64,000 nucleotides of DNA, taken from assembly GCA_947044365.1 (NCBI GenBank), contig OX345637.1, positions 14,850,916 through 14,914,915 on the forward strand, in the 5' to 3' direction. This document shows positions 48,853-59,098 of the stretch, in pieces. The first letter of the stretch is position 1. Each line of letters opens with the position of its first letter. The translations under genes and the position numbers were made by a program. The notes beneath the pieces are model-generated. The model saw nothing but the letters and a program-made list of their open reading frames with translations. It ran no database searches and was not told the DNA's origin. The stretch is from Petrosia ficiformis. Taxonomy: Eukaryota > Porifera > Demospongiae > Haplosclerida > Petrosiidae.

Positions 48853-51852
48853 TCTTGTGTCACCTACGCGAGTGTGCGTTGTATACGTAGTTAAGGAAGT
48901 TACATCATTCCTGGGGGCTCAGTCAATTAATGCGTAATAGAACGCGCGCTCTAACTTAGCAGGAAGAAAGCTGCTTGTGGCTTACATAGAATTAGAAACT
49001 GGAACTACTAGCTGACTATTCTACCTGAAATATATTTCTAAAGTTCTACAAAATTTTTTAGAAGGTAAAGAAAGTAGATAATCAAAATAATAACTATAAT
49101 AGGCTGTTGTGTTTCAGGTATGATAAAGTCAGCCATGATTACTGAATGCTGGACACCATAAAGCAATCATAGGGATACTTTTTTTCTCTATATACACTTG
49201 TTTGATAATTAAGTTACACATCATATACATATTATATATATATATATATATATATATAACACTAATAACAGCTATTGTAACCATAATGGTATGATACACA
49301 CTTTAGCATCTTTTGATAATCTTGTGAATTAAGTTAGACATCATACGCCTCAATTGAGGACAGTACAGTTTACTTTCTGAGCCAAACGAGATATTATATT
49401 TCTGCTAATTAACATTTTAGAGGACTCATATCACATATATGTGACATGTGACCCCTACACAGTTCGGAGTGTGTTCATAGCATTACAAAGTATTCCAAAT
49501 GTTTGTGTTTGGTGTCTGGAATAAGTCCATGAAAATGGCTAAAAATTAATGGTTTTCGGGTACCCTTTGCCTAAATATAGAGTAAGGGGTCTTCCCCTTA
49601 TTAATAGGGATTCAAAGGGGGCACACCCCTCCCACCACCCACACAATCTGGTGGGTAGCTGAGAGATTTCTCTTGCTGTTAAAACTGGGTGTAGCTGGTG
49701 CCATTATGCAGTGGGGTTGGTTTGTTTGCAGTCAAAAGGAGAAGCTGCATTTGAATTAGTCCCACAAAGTGCTTGGAGACTTTCTAGTCCTGGTACAGAA
49801 ATATTCTGTTACTGGTTTCTCGTGTATTGTATAGGTATAGCTAGTGGATAGGACTATAAACAATTATTTTGGTTTATTTGAGAAGTGCAAGAATTATACA
49901 CAACAGCATAATGAAAGGTGTTGCTGTAATATATGACTAAGGTATTTTGTTCAGCAGCTGCAATCATATGTATCTAGTATGTGATTCAAGTCATTCAACT
50001 CCAGGAAATACTAGACAGATTCCTTGCATTAGAGGGAGAACTGTTTTATAGTAACCTCCTACACATTACCACTACCACACCAGCCTCTGTCCCTAGATGT
50101 GTTTCCATTATATAGTATAACCTACCCATCGCCACTACCAAACCAGCCTCTGTCCCTAGATGTGTTTCCATTATATAGTAACCTACCCATCACCACTACC
50201 AAACCAGCCTCTGTCCGTAGATGTGTTTCCATTATATAGTAACCTACCCATCACCACTACCAAACCAGCCTCTGTCCCTAGATGTGTTTCCATTATATAG
50301 TAACCTACCCATCACCACTACCAAACCAGCCTCTGTCCCTAGATGTGTTTCCATTATATAGTAACCTATCCATCACCACTACCAAACCAGCCTCTGTCCC
50401 TAGATGTGTTTCCATTATATAGTAACCTATCCATCGCCACTACCAAACCAGCCTCTGTCCCTAGATGTGTTTCCATTATATAGTAACCTACCCATCGCCA
50501 CTACCAAACCAGCCTCTGTCCGTAGATGTGTTTCCATTATATAGTAACCTATCCATCGCCACTACCAAACCAGCCTCTGTCACTAGATGTTTTTCCATTA
50601 TAATGAACCCAGTTAAGTGACTGAGAAATTGTCGGTTCGTTTTGGAAAAAGAAATTGATTAATCATTTTCGATAGTTAAGTGTGTAAAAACAAATTCATT
50701 AATCATTTTCGGTAGTTAAGTGTGTTAATTTTAATCGCTGATTGGATTCAAGAGTAATAATTACAGTACCAGTGCCAGTGCAGGAGATATGCACAGACTA
50801 GTACCCATGTCTGAATCACATCATGTGTGTGTGCTAGTTACTTTAGATTTTCACACGAACAACGTTTCATTGAAAAAAGTCATAATTTTTCGTGGACTGC
50901 ATTAAATTAAAAATTAATTTCTAAGACATTAACTTTTGAGGGCAGAAGAAGCAATGACAATACTTCTACTGTTCTACATCATATATTTTATAAGTTAGCA
51001 AATAGATGATGTCAGGAATAATAAAGGATTCATGATATAAGGGTGGTGAGACAATTGATAGGCTTGGAAGTGTTTGGGCAGAATTTTTACTGAAATTTTA
51101 TGGGTAACTATTGGGTGGAAAAAAAAAAGAAATATTTTTGAGCATTTTCGGGTTAACATTCTGCCATAAGTTAATAATTTGGGTAAGTTTCAGGTGAAAA
51201 AATTGTATAATATAACCTATACATGTACAAATCAGAAATCATCAAAAATACAAGATAACTGAAGCAAGTACAGTCAAAAACGACAAACCAATGCTTCAGA
51301 TTCTGCATCAGAAACCCAATTCATAGCTACACAATACACAACACGTGTACCATGGTTAGGGTAGGAAAAGCGTTAAACCCGAAATTAAACAAAAATTGTG
51401 TTTGAGAGATAATTATTGGGTTCAATCGAGTTAAACCTGAAAACTTAACAATTGATTATGCGAAGCACACAGCTCCTTCCCCAGGAAAGTCTTTTAATTC
51501 TGGCTCTCTAAGGTTGCTTCTGGCCCCCATAAAGCTTCTAACTGAGATTTTGTTTGTATGTTGAAGTAAATGTGGCCTGAAATCTCAAGGGTGGGGGACT
51601 CAAGTTAGGGGGAAAGTGTATAACTATTCATATACAGGATTGAACCAGTTCAAAGTCTCAAGATAACCAGTGTAATATTCTTCTTCTGCTAAAGATTGCA
51701 AACATACCATACAAACAATTTGTAACATAGTTGCTTAATTACCATACCAATAATAATAAACTAAATCTATTCACCAGTAAAATACACTTAGACTTACCTA
51801 ATCCACAACATGTGGTAACGAAGAGAGAAATGAAGAGTAGATAACACCACAT
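28948..51852 (-). CDS. Gene G: multi-Ig/FN3 receptor carrying the family C-terminal module (776 aa)
   Basis: Predicted exons in coding order are 51852-51798, 45939-45604, 44070-43916, 42141-42018, 40180-39869, 38596-38309, 37529-37263, 35520-35239, 32542-32421, 31731-31539, 29809-29786, 29733-29631 and 29017-28948 (2331 nt, all phases compatible). Signal peptide [17 protein letters not shown]; Ig-like 19-130; Ig 131-223 over two exons ([10 protein letters not shown]); FN3-like 224-327; Ig-like 328-423; Ig 424-512 ([10 protein letters not shown], lacking the second Cys); gamma-type Ig 513-606 (FLEGGN...YQNFVGG); split FN3-like 607-711; stalk NTKKKSSN; TM 720-753; tail [23 protein letters not shown]. 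The last two domains, TM and tail match the compact family; the first half is one domain per exon, as in gene A. A split into two genes was considered, but no internal signal peptide or TM exon is seen. Confidence 0.7.
29036..29460. repeat. Cluster of TCACATGAT motifs in the last intron of gene G
   Basis: TCACATGAT occurs at least seven times between the last exon and the TM exon. The equivalent intron of gene F has several copies, and gene E has the reverse form. It may be a degenerate repeat or a cluster of E-box-like (CACATG) sites. Confidence 0.5.
30393..30990. mobile_element. piggyBac-like MITE with TTAA target duplication
   Basis: Perfect 15-bp inverted ends, CCCTTAGAGCACTGA and TCAGTGCTCTAAGGG, flanked on both sides by TTAA (30389-30392 and 30991-30994). 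TTAA duplication and CCC ends define piggyBac-type insertion. About 598 bp without transposase. It lies in a gene G intron. Confidence 0.85.
31790..32420. repeat. (TCCA)n/ATCT microsatellite splitting the FN3 domain of gene G
   Basis: TCCATCCA, ATCTATC and GTCCATC repeats fill the intron and run up to the donor at 32420. Pro/Ser/Ile/His frames are artefacts. Confidence 0.85.
32862..33555. mobile_element. Two adjacent copies of the ATCCCTATGATTGCTTT MITE
   Basis: A degenerate copy (about 32862-33138) is followed by a better one (about 33139-33550). Each begins with a TATGATTGCTTTCC-type left end and ends with AGTAATCATAGGG or AGCAGTCATAGGGAT. They share the GTTGTATACGTAGTTAAGGAAG interior. 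Confidence 0.6.
33584..33680. repeat. 97-bp fold-back element with GGTTATACACC ends
   Basis: GGTTATACACC at the left and GGTGTATAACC at the right enclose inverted GTTTCTA/TAGAAAC and TATCAAACC/GGTTTGATA, giving a near-complete hairpin around a GC-rich loop. It resembles the TTATAACAC element at 22641. Confidence 0.65.
34270..34856. mobile_element. hAT-like MITE (CAGGTGCGGATCCAG ends)
   Basis: The left end CAGGTGCGGATCCAG is mirrored by CTAGATCCGCCACTG at the right. About 587 bp and non-coding. Ends of this type are widespread in non-autonomous hAT elements; an 8-bp target duplication is not clear. Confidence 0.6.
34904..34975 (-). tRNA. tRNA-like sequence, AGC anticodon position; probably SINE head or pseudogene
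   Basis: Minus strand shows a D arm (GCTC AGATGATA GAGC), a 5-bp anticodon stem (TCTGA/TCAGA) with loop CTAGCAA, and a B box GGATTCAAATCC. The acceptor stem pairs at only about five of seven positions and the T stem at four of five. AGC would read alanine. A tRNA-derived SINE or decayed tRNA is more likely than a working gene. Confidence 0.45.
35750..35860. repeat. (GTAT)n microsatellite
   Basis: Nearly pure GTAT array adjoining the MITE at 35869. Confidence 0.9.
35869..36211. mobile_element. MITE with TAGGGTTGG/CCAGCCCTA ends
   Basis: TAGGGTTGG plus TTCGAACGTTTGAAT at the left are mirrored by TGAATATTCATTCG and CCAGCCCTA at the right. About 343 bp with no coding content. Confidence 0.55.
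36825..37060. mobile_element. 5'-truncated ATCCCTATGATTGCTTT MITE
   Basis: Starts with CCCACGGGTTCGAACTATA and ends with CAAAGCAATCATAGGGAT. The internal AAGGAAG segment is deleted. A poly-C run (36797-36816) lies just before it. Confidence 0.55.
37650..38060. repeat. (TACAG/TATAG)n pentanucleotide satellite
   Basis: A 5-bp repeat of TACAG, TATAG and TGCAG with two internal ~115-bp duplications. A relative lies at 52450-53810. Confidence 0.9.
38636..38925. repeat. Palindromic GTACATGTAC repeat, duplicated
   Basis: Two ~100-bp copies of ACATGTACAGTGTATATATG and its complement follow each other. Each is internally self-complementary. Confidence 0.7.
38927..39632. mobile_element. MITE with internal duplication (CACTACTTAGAGTAGAG ends)
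   Basis: ACACTACTTAGAGTAGAG at the left is mirrored by CTCTACTCTACATAGCGT at the right. The interior has two diverged ~200-bp direct copies (39040-39260 and 39350-39540; shared phrase TACAACACCTTGTACTGC). Confidence 0.55.
40290..40345. mobile_element. Fragment of the ATCCCTATGATTGCTTT MITE
   Basis: TATGGCCCATAGGGCCATC then ATGATTGGTTTCCCACGGG matches only the left end of the family. No right end is nearby. Confidence 0.5.
41146..41625. mobile_element. Full-length ATCCCTATGATTGCTTT MITE
   Basis: The left end ATCCCTATTATTGCTTTCC is mirrored by AAAGCAAATATAGGGAT near 41591. The interior carries a TA repeat, TTGTATACGTAGTTAAGGAAG and AACAGTATAAAGAG. Its interior is collinear with the interrupted copy at 55745-57770. 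Confidence 0.7.
41880..41975. repeat. ~49-bp tandem with internal palindrome
   Basis: TTCACTCAAAGTACACTG alternates with GGAAGTACAGTG, about two units. Confidence 0.7.
42448..43010. repeat. 50-bp minisatellite, about 11 copies
   Basis: The unit runs from GCTGACTAGTGTAGATAG through TTAACCCCTTGGAGTGCG. Copies differ at a few fixed positions (CCCC or CACC; AACAC or ATGC). TTAACCCCTTGGAGTGC resembles a TTAA-flanked piggyBac-type end. Confidence 0.9.
43240..43465. mobile_element. TAGTTAACTAAAAC-family repeat, copy 2
   Basis: Shares ACCCCTTTTAGTAAGGCATT and AGTTAACTAAACTA with copies at 4612 and 44261. Confidence 0.5.
44261..44560. mobile_element. TAGTTAACTAAAAC-family MITE, copy 3
   Basis: The most complete copy, about 300 bp. 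The right end TTATAGTTAACTAAAACAAC is the inverse of the left end of copy 1. Confidence 0.5.
44590..45560. repeat. (GGTA)n with ~145-155-bp higher-order repeat
   Basis: GGTA blocks alternate with ACTCTGAAACACACCGATAC and ACAGAAACAAGCATGCAGAC in at least five higher-order units. It directly follows an Ig exon of gene G. Leu-Pro-Thr-Tyr frames are artefacts. Confidence 0.9.
46044..46421. mobile_element. MITE with AGAGCTGGGCAATAG/CTATCACCCAGCCCT ends
   Basis: About 378 bp. The outer ends and inner ACTATCATGATAG-type repeats are inverted. Non-coding. Confidence 0.6.
47237..47626. repeat. Compound minisatellite built on CATGTCTGGCTTGAGTG
   Basis: Alternating spacers (CATATGATAGCCT, ATGTAAATGATAGCCC, ATTGCCA) separate about 15 copies of the core. 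Three frames stay open throughout, but no start or splice context supports coding. Confidence 0.85.
47882..48283 (-). other. Unassigned 133-codon open frame
   Basis: GC-richer than its surroundings, not repeat-driven, with charged segments ([20 protein letters not shown]). It lies in the first intron of gene G. No family is recognised; it could be a retrotransposon or retrogene fragment, or chance. Flanking repeats at 46440-46640 and 47640-47860 match sequence at 18190-18400 and the hairpin at 8561. Confidence 0.2.
48766..49195. mobile_element. Full-length ATCCCTATGATTGCTTT MITE
   Basis: The left end ATCCCTATGATTGCTTT (48782-48798) is perfectly mirrored by AAAGCAATCATAGGGAT (49160-49176). 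Outer arms are TATGGCCCGTAGGG and CTCTATATA. The sequences on its two sides are themselves similar (AACAGCTATTGTAAC at 48721 and 49266). Confidence 0.75.
49413..49800. mobile_element. Degenerate relative of the piggyBac-like MITE
   Basis: TTAGAGGACTC and TCACATATATGTGACATG match the inverted right end of the 30393-30990 element. The GGGGTC and CACACAATCTGGTGGG interior also corresponds. The far end is not clear. Confidence 0.45.
50056..50612. repeat. 61-bp minisatellite, about 9 copies
   Basis: The unit contains CACTACCAAACCAGCCTCTG and TAGATGTGTTTCCATTATA. Copies are over 95% alike by eye. Confidence 0.9.
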
Positions 51853-52114
51853 AGTGTCTTACTGCAGCAAAAGGTAGGAATTTAATCGATAAAGCAAGTT
51901 ACTGGAACAGTATTTAGTTGTTTTCTCTGAGTACAGCAACAATAGAACGAGGAGACCCACCAGCCACTTGACTTGACCTCGTGACAATCTCTTAATTAAT
52001 ATTCATATAATTATACGTACGAACAATTATTATAAATACATAAAATATAAAAATTAATGGTTTTTAATTGCAGAAAAGAGGAAACACAAACCCAATTAAG
52101 CTAACAATATTCAA

Positions 52115-52214
52115 TTAGTCACTGTCACTAGAAGTGATACTATTACTTGATAACCACTGGGATGATGGGGCTGGTCCCTCTGTGAAACCATAACCTTCTC
52201 CTAAATCAGTAACT
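52115..52214 (-). CDS. Possible terminal exon of an eighth receptor-like gene
   Basis: After ACCAAACAG, one base plus 32 codons and a stop read VTDLGEGYGFTEGPAPSSQ... ending TSSDSD. The phase (one base, then codons) is the same as in every final exon of the receptor family, and GEGYG recalls their SKGYG. No matching TM exon was found to the right. A second nearby frame (52375-52256; ITFHKTSDDDHLFEF) is out of register with it. Confidence 0.35.
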
Positions 52215-52449
52215 CTGTTTGGTGGAAAAGACAACGTAAATGTCATGTGATTATCATCTGAACTCAAACAAATGATCATCATCTGATGTCTTATGAAATG
52301 TGATTGATAATAGTGGGAGTTCACTCTCTATTAGATTACGTTCTACATCTAAATCCACACTATATGTTGTCATTGAAACGGGTAATGGTTGACCTTAATT
52401 GTGATACAAGTGGAGTTGGTGATGTATGCTTTTGTAAAAATGAAATTAT

Positions 52450-53810
52450 GTACAATTAGCATATTGTACAGTATAGTACACATTACTATACAGTACAGTA
52501 TAGTATAGCATAGTACTGTACAGTACAGTATAGTACACAGTACAGTACAGTATAGTATAGTACAGTATAGTGTACTATACTCTAGTATAATATAGTACAC
52601 ATAACTATGCTGTATAGTAAGGAATAGTATAGTAAAGTACAATATAGTATAGCATAGTACTGTACAGTACAGTATAGTACACAGTACAGTACAGTATAGT
52701 ATAGTATAGTATAGTACAGTACAGTGTACTATACTCTAGTATAATATAGTACACATAACTATACTGTATAGTAAGGAATAGTATAGTAAAGTACAATATA
52801 GTATAGCATAGTACTGTACAGTACAGTATAGTACACAGTACAGTACAGTATAGTATAGTACATTGTACTATACTCTAGTATAATATAGTACACATAACTA
52901 TACTGTATAGTAAGGAATAGTATAGTAAAGTACAATATAGTATAGCATAGTACTGTACAGTACAGTATAGTACACAGTACAGTACAGTATAGTATAGTAC
53001 AGTGTACTATACTCTAGTATAATATAGTACACATATCTATACTGTATAGTAAGGAATAGTGTAGTAAAGTACAATATAGTATAGCATAGTACTGTACAGT
53101 ACAGTATAGTACACATTACTATACAGTACAGTATAGTATAGTACAGTACATTGTACTATACTCTAGTATAATATAGTACACATAACTATACTGTATAGTA
53201 AGGAATAGTATAGTAACGTACAATATAGTATAGCATAGTACTGTACAGTATAGTATAGTACAGTACATTGTACTATACTCTATTATAGTATAGTACAGAG
53301 TACTATACATTATAGTATAGTAAAGTATAGTATAGTACAGTACAGTGTAGTAATAGAATAGTATAGTTTTATATATATAGTATAGTATGGTGGAGTATGT
53401 ATAATTATAATACAGTATAGTATAGTACAATATAGTACAGTACATTAGTACAATACACACTATTACACAGTATAGTTACAGTATAGTATGGTGAGTATAA
53501 TATAGCTAAGTATAATGCAGTATAGTATAAATATAGTATGGATAGTATAATATAGTATAGTATAGTATAGTATAGTATAGTATAATGTAGTATAGTATAG
53601 TATAGTATAGTATAGTATAGTATAGTATAGTATAGTATAGTATAGTATAATATGGTATAGCATAGTATAATATAGTATAGTATAGTATAATGTATAGTAT
53701 AGTATAGTATATTATAGTATAATGTAGTATTGTATAGTATAGTATAGTATAGTATAGTGTAATAATTATGATAATTATAGTATAGTATAATATAGTACTA
53801 TAGTACATAT
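52450..53810. repeat. TATAG/TACAG satellite with ~140-155-bp higher-order units
   Basis: GTAAGGAATAG marks successive higher-order units near 52618, 52773, 52909, 53049 and 53198. The array then degrades to simple (TATAG)n. Confidence 0.9.
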
Positions 53811-54071
53811 ATACACTCTAGTACATTACAATACAGTATATTAATGTATTGCATATACAGTACTAAGTACCCTTACTACAGTACACATGTTTATTATGTT
53901 ATACAAGTGTCACATGATGATTAAAAACATAGTCATGTTATGGAAGACAATTAAATGAAAGGAACTGTTAACATAGATAATTATATTGTAAACAATACTT
54001 TTTCATGAATAATAACAATATTTTAATAGTGCAACATCGAGCCAATTACATTCCATATATTAGTCACCTGT
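53811..54071. other. AT-rich spacer
   Basis: No open frame, repeat or site is recognised. Confidence 0.3.
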
Positions 54072-54475
54072 AGACCTGGGTTTAATTACAAAAATTCAAT
54101 TACAATTACACTTTCAATTATAGCATTTCAGAGAATATCAGTTGAATTATACAATTACTGAGTAATTTCATTGGCTTAAAATAACAATTAATATTGAATT
54201 ACTAAATACTAACTGTAACTATATGTAAATCAATCAATATTACACTAATAAACAGCATCACTTAAAGAACCTCTGGTCTAAATATTTTCCAGCTGTGATG
54301 ATAAGCACACAAAACTGCTGGTGTAATTGCAGTACATCTTTATGACTTATGCTTAAATTACATTACAATTACAATTATATTCTTCTTAACTGACATATAT
54401 ATCAATTACAATTACACAACTTTGGCCGTATTTGTTAGTTGAATTACAATTACAATTGTAATTGAACCCAGGTCT
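54072..54475. mobile_element. MITE with AGACCTGGG ends
   Basis: AGACCTGGGTTTAATTAC at the left is mirrored by AATTGAACCCAGGTCT at the right, with many AATTACAATT repeats inside. About 404 bp. Confidence 0.6.
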
Positions 54476-54685
54476 GCTCACCTCAACTCAACATAAAGAA
54501 TGACAACTACATGTATTTACACATTCATAAATACAAACAATGATTTCATGTTTGAGTGTGAACAAATACATCAACTTAACGCACTTGACATACTTCATAG
54601 AATATATACGTAATAACTTGGTTATCATTAACAGCACTTATATGACAGCAATCTATTATTAACTTTATAATGGCAACAGTCTCAA

Positions 54686-54934
54686 CTAAAAATGTAACCA
54701 GCTTATATAGCTAACACTCTGAGACCAAGAGTCTGATACACAACTAAGGAGTACAATATTAATGACAGTAGACATGTTTCTAATTCTAACAACAATAATT
54801 CTTGTCTTTATTGACAATAGTTTGTTCTCAGTTATTACATCTTTTCCTCTCCTAAAGTATGTTGGTGTATACCAATTAGGAGTTTCCTCTTGTATATCAT
54901 CAACTAGAAGGTTCAGACTGGGAAGGTCAGTCAT
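54686..54934 (-). other. Open frame of unclear status
   Basis: Eighty-two codons, the first half with gene-like composition (LLVDDIQEETPNWYTPTYFRRGKD broken here only for reporting: LLVDDIQEET then PNWYTPTYF). It overlaps the 46-bp tandem repeat. No family is recognised and no confident splice partners are seen. Confidence 0.15.
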
Positions 54935-55060
54935 AAGACCTATAACAGACCGTTGGGTTCAGACTGGGAAGGTCAGTCATAAGACCTATAACAGACCGTT
55001 AGGTTCAGACTGGGAAGGTCAGTCAGAAGACCTATAACAGGCTGTTGGGCTTGAGACTGG
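54910..55060. repeat. 46-bp tandem repeat, 3+ copies
   Basis: GGTTCAGACTGGGAAGGTCA begins at 54910, 54956 and 55002; the third copy has drifted. Confidence 0.85.
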
Positions 55061-55179
55061 GAAAATTGCTGTAATATGACACTTCAATGTAGTCATATCA
55101 TGGCTAATTGGTGTTAGTTTTGATTTAATCTTGTTTTTGTTTGCTGCTTCTGTAGCCCAACTGATGTGCTCTGATAACA

Positions 55180-55480
55180 AATGAATGAATGAATGAATGA
55201 ATGAATGAATGGATGGAGGGATGGATGGATGAATGGATGGATGGATGGATGGATGGATGGATGGATGGATGGATGGATGAATGGATGAATGGATGAATGA
55301 ATGAATCGATGAATAAAGGAATCAACGAATGTAACAATGAATGAATGAATGACCGAATGAATGGATGGATGAATGAATGAATGGATGATTAGTGGAATGA
55401 ATGAATGGATGGATGAATGGATGGACGGATGGAAGAATGAATGAATGAATGGATGAATGAATGAATGAATTAACGGAAGG
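55180..55480. repeat. (GAAT/GGAT)n microsatellite
   Basis: Tetranucleotide array; Ser/Ile/His frames on the minus strand are artefacts. Confidence 0.9.
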
Positions 55481-55744
55481 AATCAGATTGCCTCCAAGAG
55501 GCATTTCCTAAATATCCTATCATTGCCTTCAGAAGACCAAAAAATCTTCGAAATTTCTTGTAAGAGCAAAACCTCCACAACAAAAAACTTCTACACTGTA
55601 AACATTAAAAGTTATTTTAACCTTCAGTTGGTTACAGGAGTTTTGGTGTAATTATATTTTGCACACTATTATTTTACAAGTACTAGTTTCAAGACTAGTG
55701 TATAAACATAACAAAGCTAACTATAAGTAACAACAAGTATATAT

Positions 55745-57770
55745 AGAAAAAAAAACATCCCTATATTTGCTTTGTGATGACTATGTATTAAGCATTGCTG
55801 ATGGCACTAGTGTCTCTATCTTTCTGTGTACTCCTGGGGCCTGAAGACGTAAGTGTAAGCCTAATTGCAGTCTAAATACACAGATGTCTGATGAACTGAC
55901 TGAGGTACTCCTTCAAGGTTCTAAATGATGACTTCCTCGTGTCTGAAACTTAACAACTTATCATACTTACTTGTTAAAGATTCTTGGATAATATTTATAC
56001 TGTTTCTCTGCTATATACAACAGTTATTAGCAGTTTTATTTACATCTTTTCTGAATCTTCCTGGCTGGTTTGTAGCTCAAACCATAGATTATATAGACTA
56101 CGTATAAGGGATTGGAAACGGCGCACGTGATCCCATAGCATCAATGCATAAGTCTGTGACGCACTCCGTGTCCCCAGAAATCAATTAAATTTTATTACTT
56201 AGTGGTGAGGACTGATCATAGAAAAAACACTATTCCTTGCTGAAACTGGACAATTAAGGTGTTTTTTTTTGATATACATGTTGCTAATGTATCGTTTTAA
56301 CATCTCAATTGCTAAAACATTAGCAAAAAATCATGTATGATGTTAAAAACCATTGTTTTTTAGTACATATCATAACGAAAACGGGTTTTGGGACTCTTAC
56401 TGCTTTTAATAACAGTTCTATTGCAATATTCCCATGTAAGTTTTGTTACTCAATAAAAATACCTGGGTTTAAAACAAATATAGAAAAAAAAGTTACCGTT
56501 TAGGTGGAGAAAATCCAGTTGAAACGGTTACGAGGTACTTACATTTTGGGGACTCTAAGCAGTGTGGTAGGTCATATAGTTCAACACTCCAGTTTTCTAG
56601 CTGAAGGTATAGCACTCCTATGTTGGTTGGTGATATTATCAATCAGTTTAACAAAAGTGTTCTTTAATGATACACGATTTAAAACAAGTTCTTTACATGC
56701 ATAGCGCATTGTCTTTAGAGGGGAGGGGCTAATAGGTTAATACATGTACATACGGTGGGGCAACGGAGTGTACGGAAATGCGTGGGCGTTTCCAATCCCT
56801 TATACGTAGTCTATTATAATCTATGATATAATCATAGATTATATAGACTACGTATAAGGGATTGGAAACACCCACGCATTTCCGTACACTCCGTTGCCCC
56901 ACCCTATCTTTTTAGCCAGCCCCTCCCCTCTAAATACAATGCGCTATGCATGCAAGAGTGGTAAAGAACTTGTTTTAAATCGTGTATCATTAAAGAACAC
57001 TTTTGTTAAACTAATTGATAATATCACCAACCAACATAGGAGTGCTATACCTTCAGCTAGAAAACTGGAGTGTTGAACTATATGACCTACCACACTGCTT
57101 AGAGTCCCCAAAATGTAAGTACCTCGTAACCGTTTCAACTGGATTTTCTACATCTAAACGGTAACTTTTTTCTCTATATTTGTTTTAAACCCATGTATTT
57201 TTATTGAGTAACAAAACTTACATGGGAATATTGCAATAGAACTGTTATTAAAAGAAGTAAGAGTCCCAAAACCCGTTTTCGTTATGATATGTACTAAAAA
57301 ACAATGGTTTTTAACATCGTACATGATTTGTTGCTAATGTTTTAGCAGTTGAGATGTTAAAACGATACAATAGCAACATGTATATCAAGAAAAAACACCT
57401 TAATTGTCCAGTTTCAGAAAGGAATAGTGTTTTTTCTATGATCAGTCCTCACCACTAAGTAATAAAATTTAATTGATTTCTGGGGACACGGAGTGCGTCA
57501 CAGACTTATGCATTGATGCTATGGGATCACGTGCGCCGTTTCCAATCCCTTATACGTAGTCTATATAATCTATGATATAATATAGTTCTTTTACGCGCCA
57601 CGCCCATTAATTGACCGAGCCCCCGGGAATGACGCAACTTCCTTAACTACGTATACAACGCATAGTCGCGCAAGTGACACAAGAATATATATATATATAT
57701 ATATATATACATTAAACCCAGTGGAAAGCAATTATAGGGATGGCCCTACGGTCCATAAAAACACCAATAC
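55745..57770. mobile_element. Inverted ATCCCTATGATTGCTTT MITE interrupted by a palindromic pair
   Basis: Segments 55745-56082 and 57576-57770 together are collinear, in reverse, with the full element at 41146-41625 (shared phrases include GCATTGCTGATGGCACTAGT and CTTAACTACGTATACAACG). The break falls where the full copy has GTTTGAGCTAC. The inserted 1.5 kb is the palindrome described separately. Confidence 0.75.
56083..57575. mobile_element. Head-to-head pair of ~745-bp MITEs forming a palindrome
   Basis: Left arm 56083-56828 and right arm 56830-57575 are near-perfect reverse complements about a centre at 56829. Each arm has ~37-bp terminal inverted repeats containing TATAGACTACGTATAAGGG and ATTGGAAAC. 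The ~60-residue frame found once per arm has no known likeness. Confidence 0.8.
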
Positions 57771-58029
57771 TTTGTATACAGCATAGCATTATACAAGTAT
57801 ATATAACCTGCATGTGAAACATATAACTTTACTTTCAGAATAAGTGCTATGTACACAAATTTGTACTTATAATAACAAATAATATCCATTGTATCTAAAT
57901 TACTTTGGTATTCTTTATTACGTAATGTACTTTATATACTAGTTAATATAAATAATATGTAGTCTCAGGAGCATATTTTAATATTGAAACTCGAGTAACC
58001 AAACATGGGGTTAAAATAACCATTAATGT

Positions 58030-58620
58030 TACATGGTGCTTACACAGAACCTCTCAACCAGCCATGTGACACACCTAGATGCAAAACGTGCCCTATGATT
58101 ATCCACACAAACACTTTTAAAAGCCACATCACTGGAGTATCCCAAAACACTGACTGTGTTCCCTCCACTTTTGTACCTAAATAATTAGTGTATTACATAA
58201 TAATTACTGATTTTATATAGTTCTCAGATTCCACCAGAAGCAATCTCTAATTTAAAATTTTCCTCAGGGGGCATCTCCACAGACCCCACTAAGCACAGGG
58301 TATGGAACAATGCTCACACATCCTTGCATTTAACCCAACAGTCTTCAACCCCCCATTTTTACTTAGCGGCTATCTCCTTTCCTGATAATGTTATTTTATA
58401 TGATCCTCTGCACAATTTGTGGTCAACAATATGTTGGTGAGACTGGCCAAAGCTTTAACAAAAAAATAAACCACAGAGCAGATGTCACACACAAACAACT
58501 AGAAAAACCAGCATCTGCACATTTTAATATACCAAAACACTCTATAGATGACTTGAAAGTGGTGATTATCAAACAAATGAAAACCAACCCCATACCACGC
58601 AAAATACATGAAAGCTAACT
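58030..58620 (+). pseudogene. Penelope-like retroelement fragment (GIY-YIG endonuclease region)
   Basis: An upstream segment (58030-58180) reads PCDTPRCKTCP before a stop. A second (58388-58618) reads CTICGQQYVGETGQSF, a later basic residue and HFNIPKHS, as in the Cys-rich linker and GIY-YIG-type domain of Penelope-like elements. The linking part is broken, and no reverse transcriptase is present nearby, so the copy is dead. Confidence 0.6.
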
Positions 58621-59098
58621 GGAATATACGACTCTACCCAATGGGGATGAACCTATAATACCTTTATTTGGCATAATTATCTAGCTATATCAGTTATCTG
58701 CTGTGCTCTAGCTACAGACCATCAGATTCAGGACTACTTGTTGGATCACAGTGTTGCCATGTTGAATATCTTTGTTAAAAAAGGCATTTGGTATACACAG
58801 CCCATACAATTGCAAAAGCCATACCTGGTATACCACCATAATACCGGTGTCAAGGTTAAATAGGGACCCCTTGAATTTGGGATCCCCATCCGTAAATCCC
58901 TAGAGAAACAGGGACTGGGGGGCTATTAATTAGCTTGTGATAATGTATCCTGGATTACACAAACCCTGGAGAAATTTGGATCCCCTCAGTGAACTAGGGT
59001 CCCCACATTGCATGAATAATTTTTATTAAACTTGAATGATAATTATATTTTTATTAAACAAAATGAATTTATGTTTTATAACAAGAAGTAACTCGAAG

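Noticed and set aside
56504..57138. Two matching ~65-codon frames on opposite strands
   Set aside because: They are the same stretch in the two arms of a MITE palindrome, with no family likeness.
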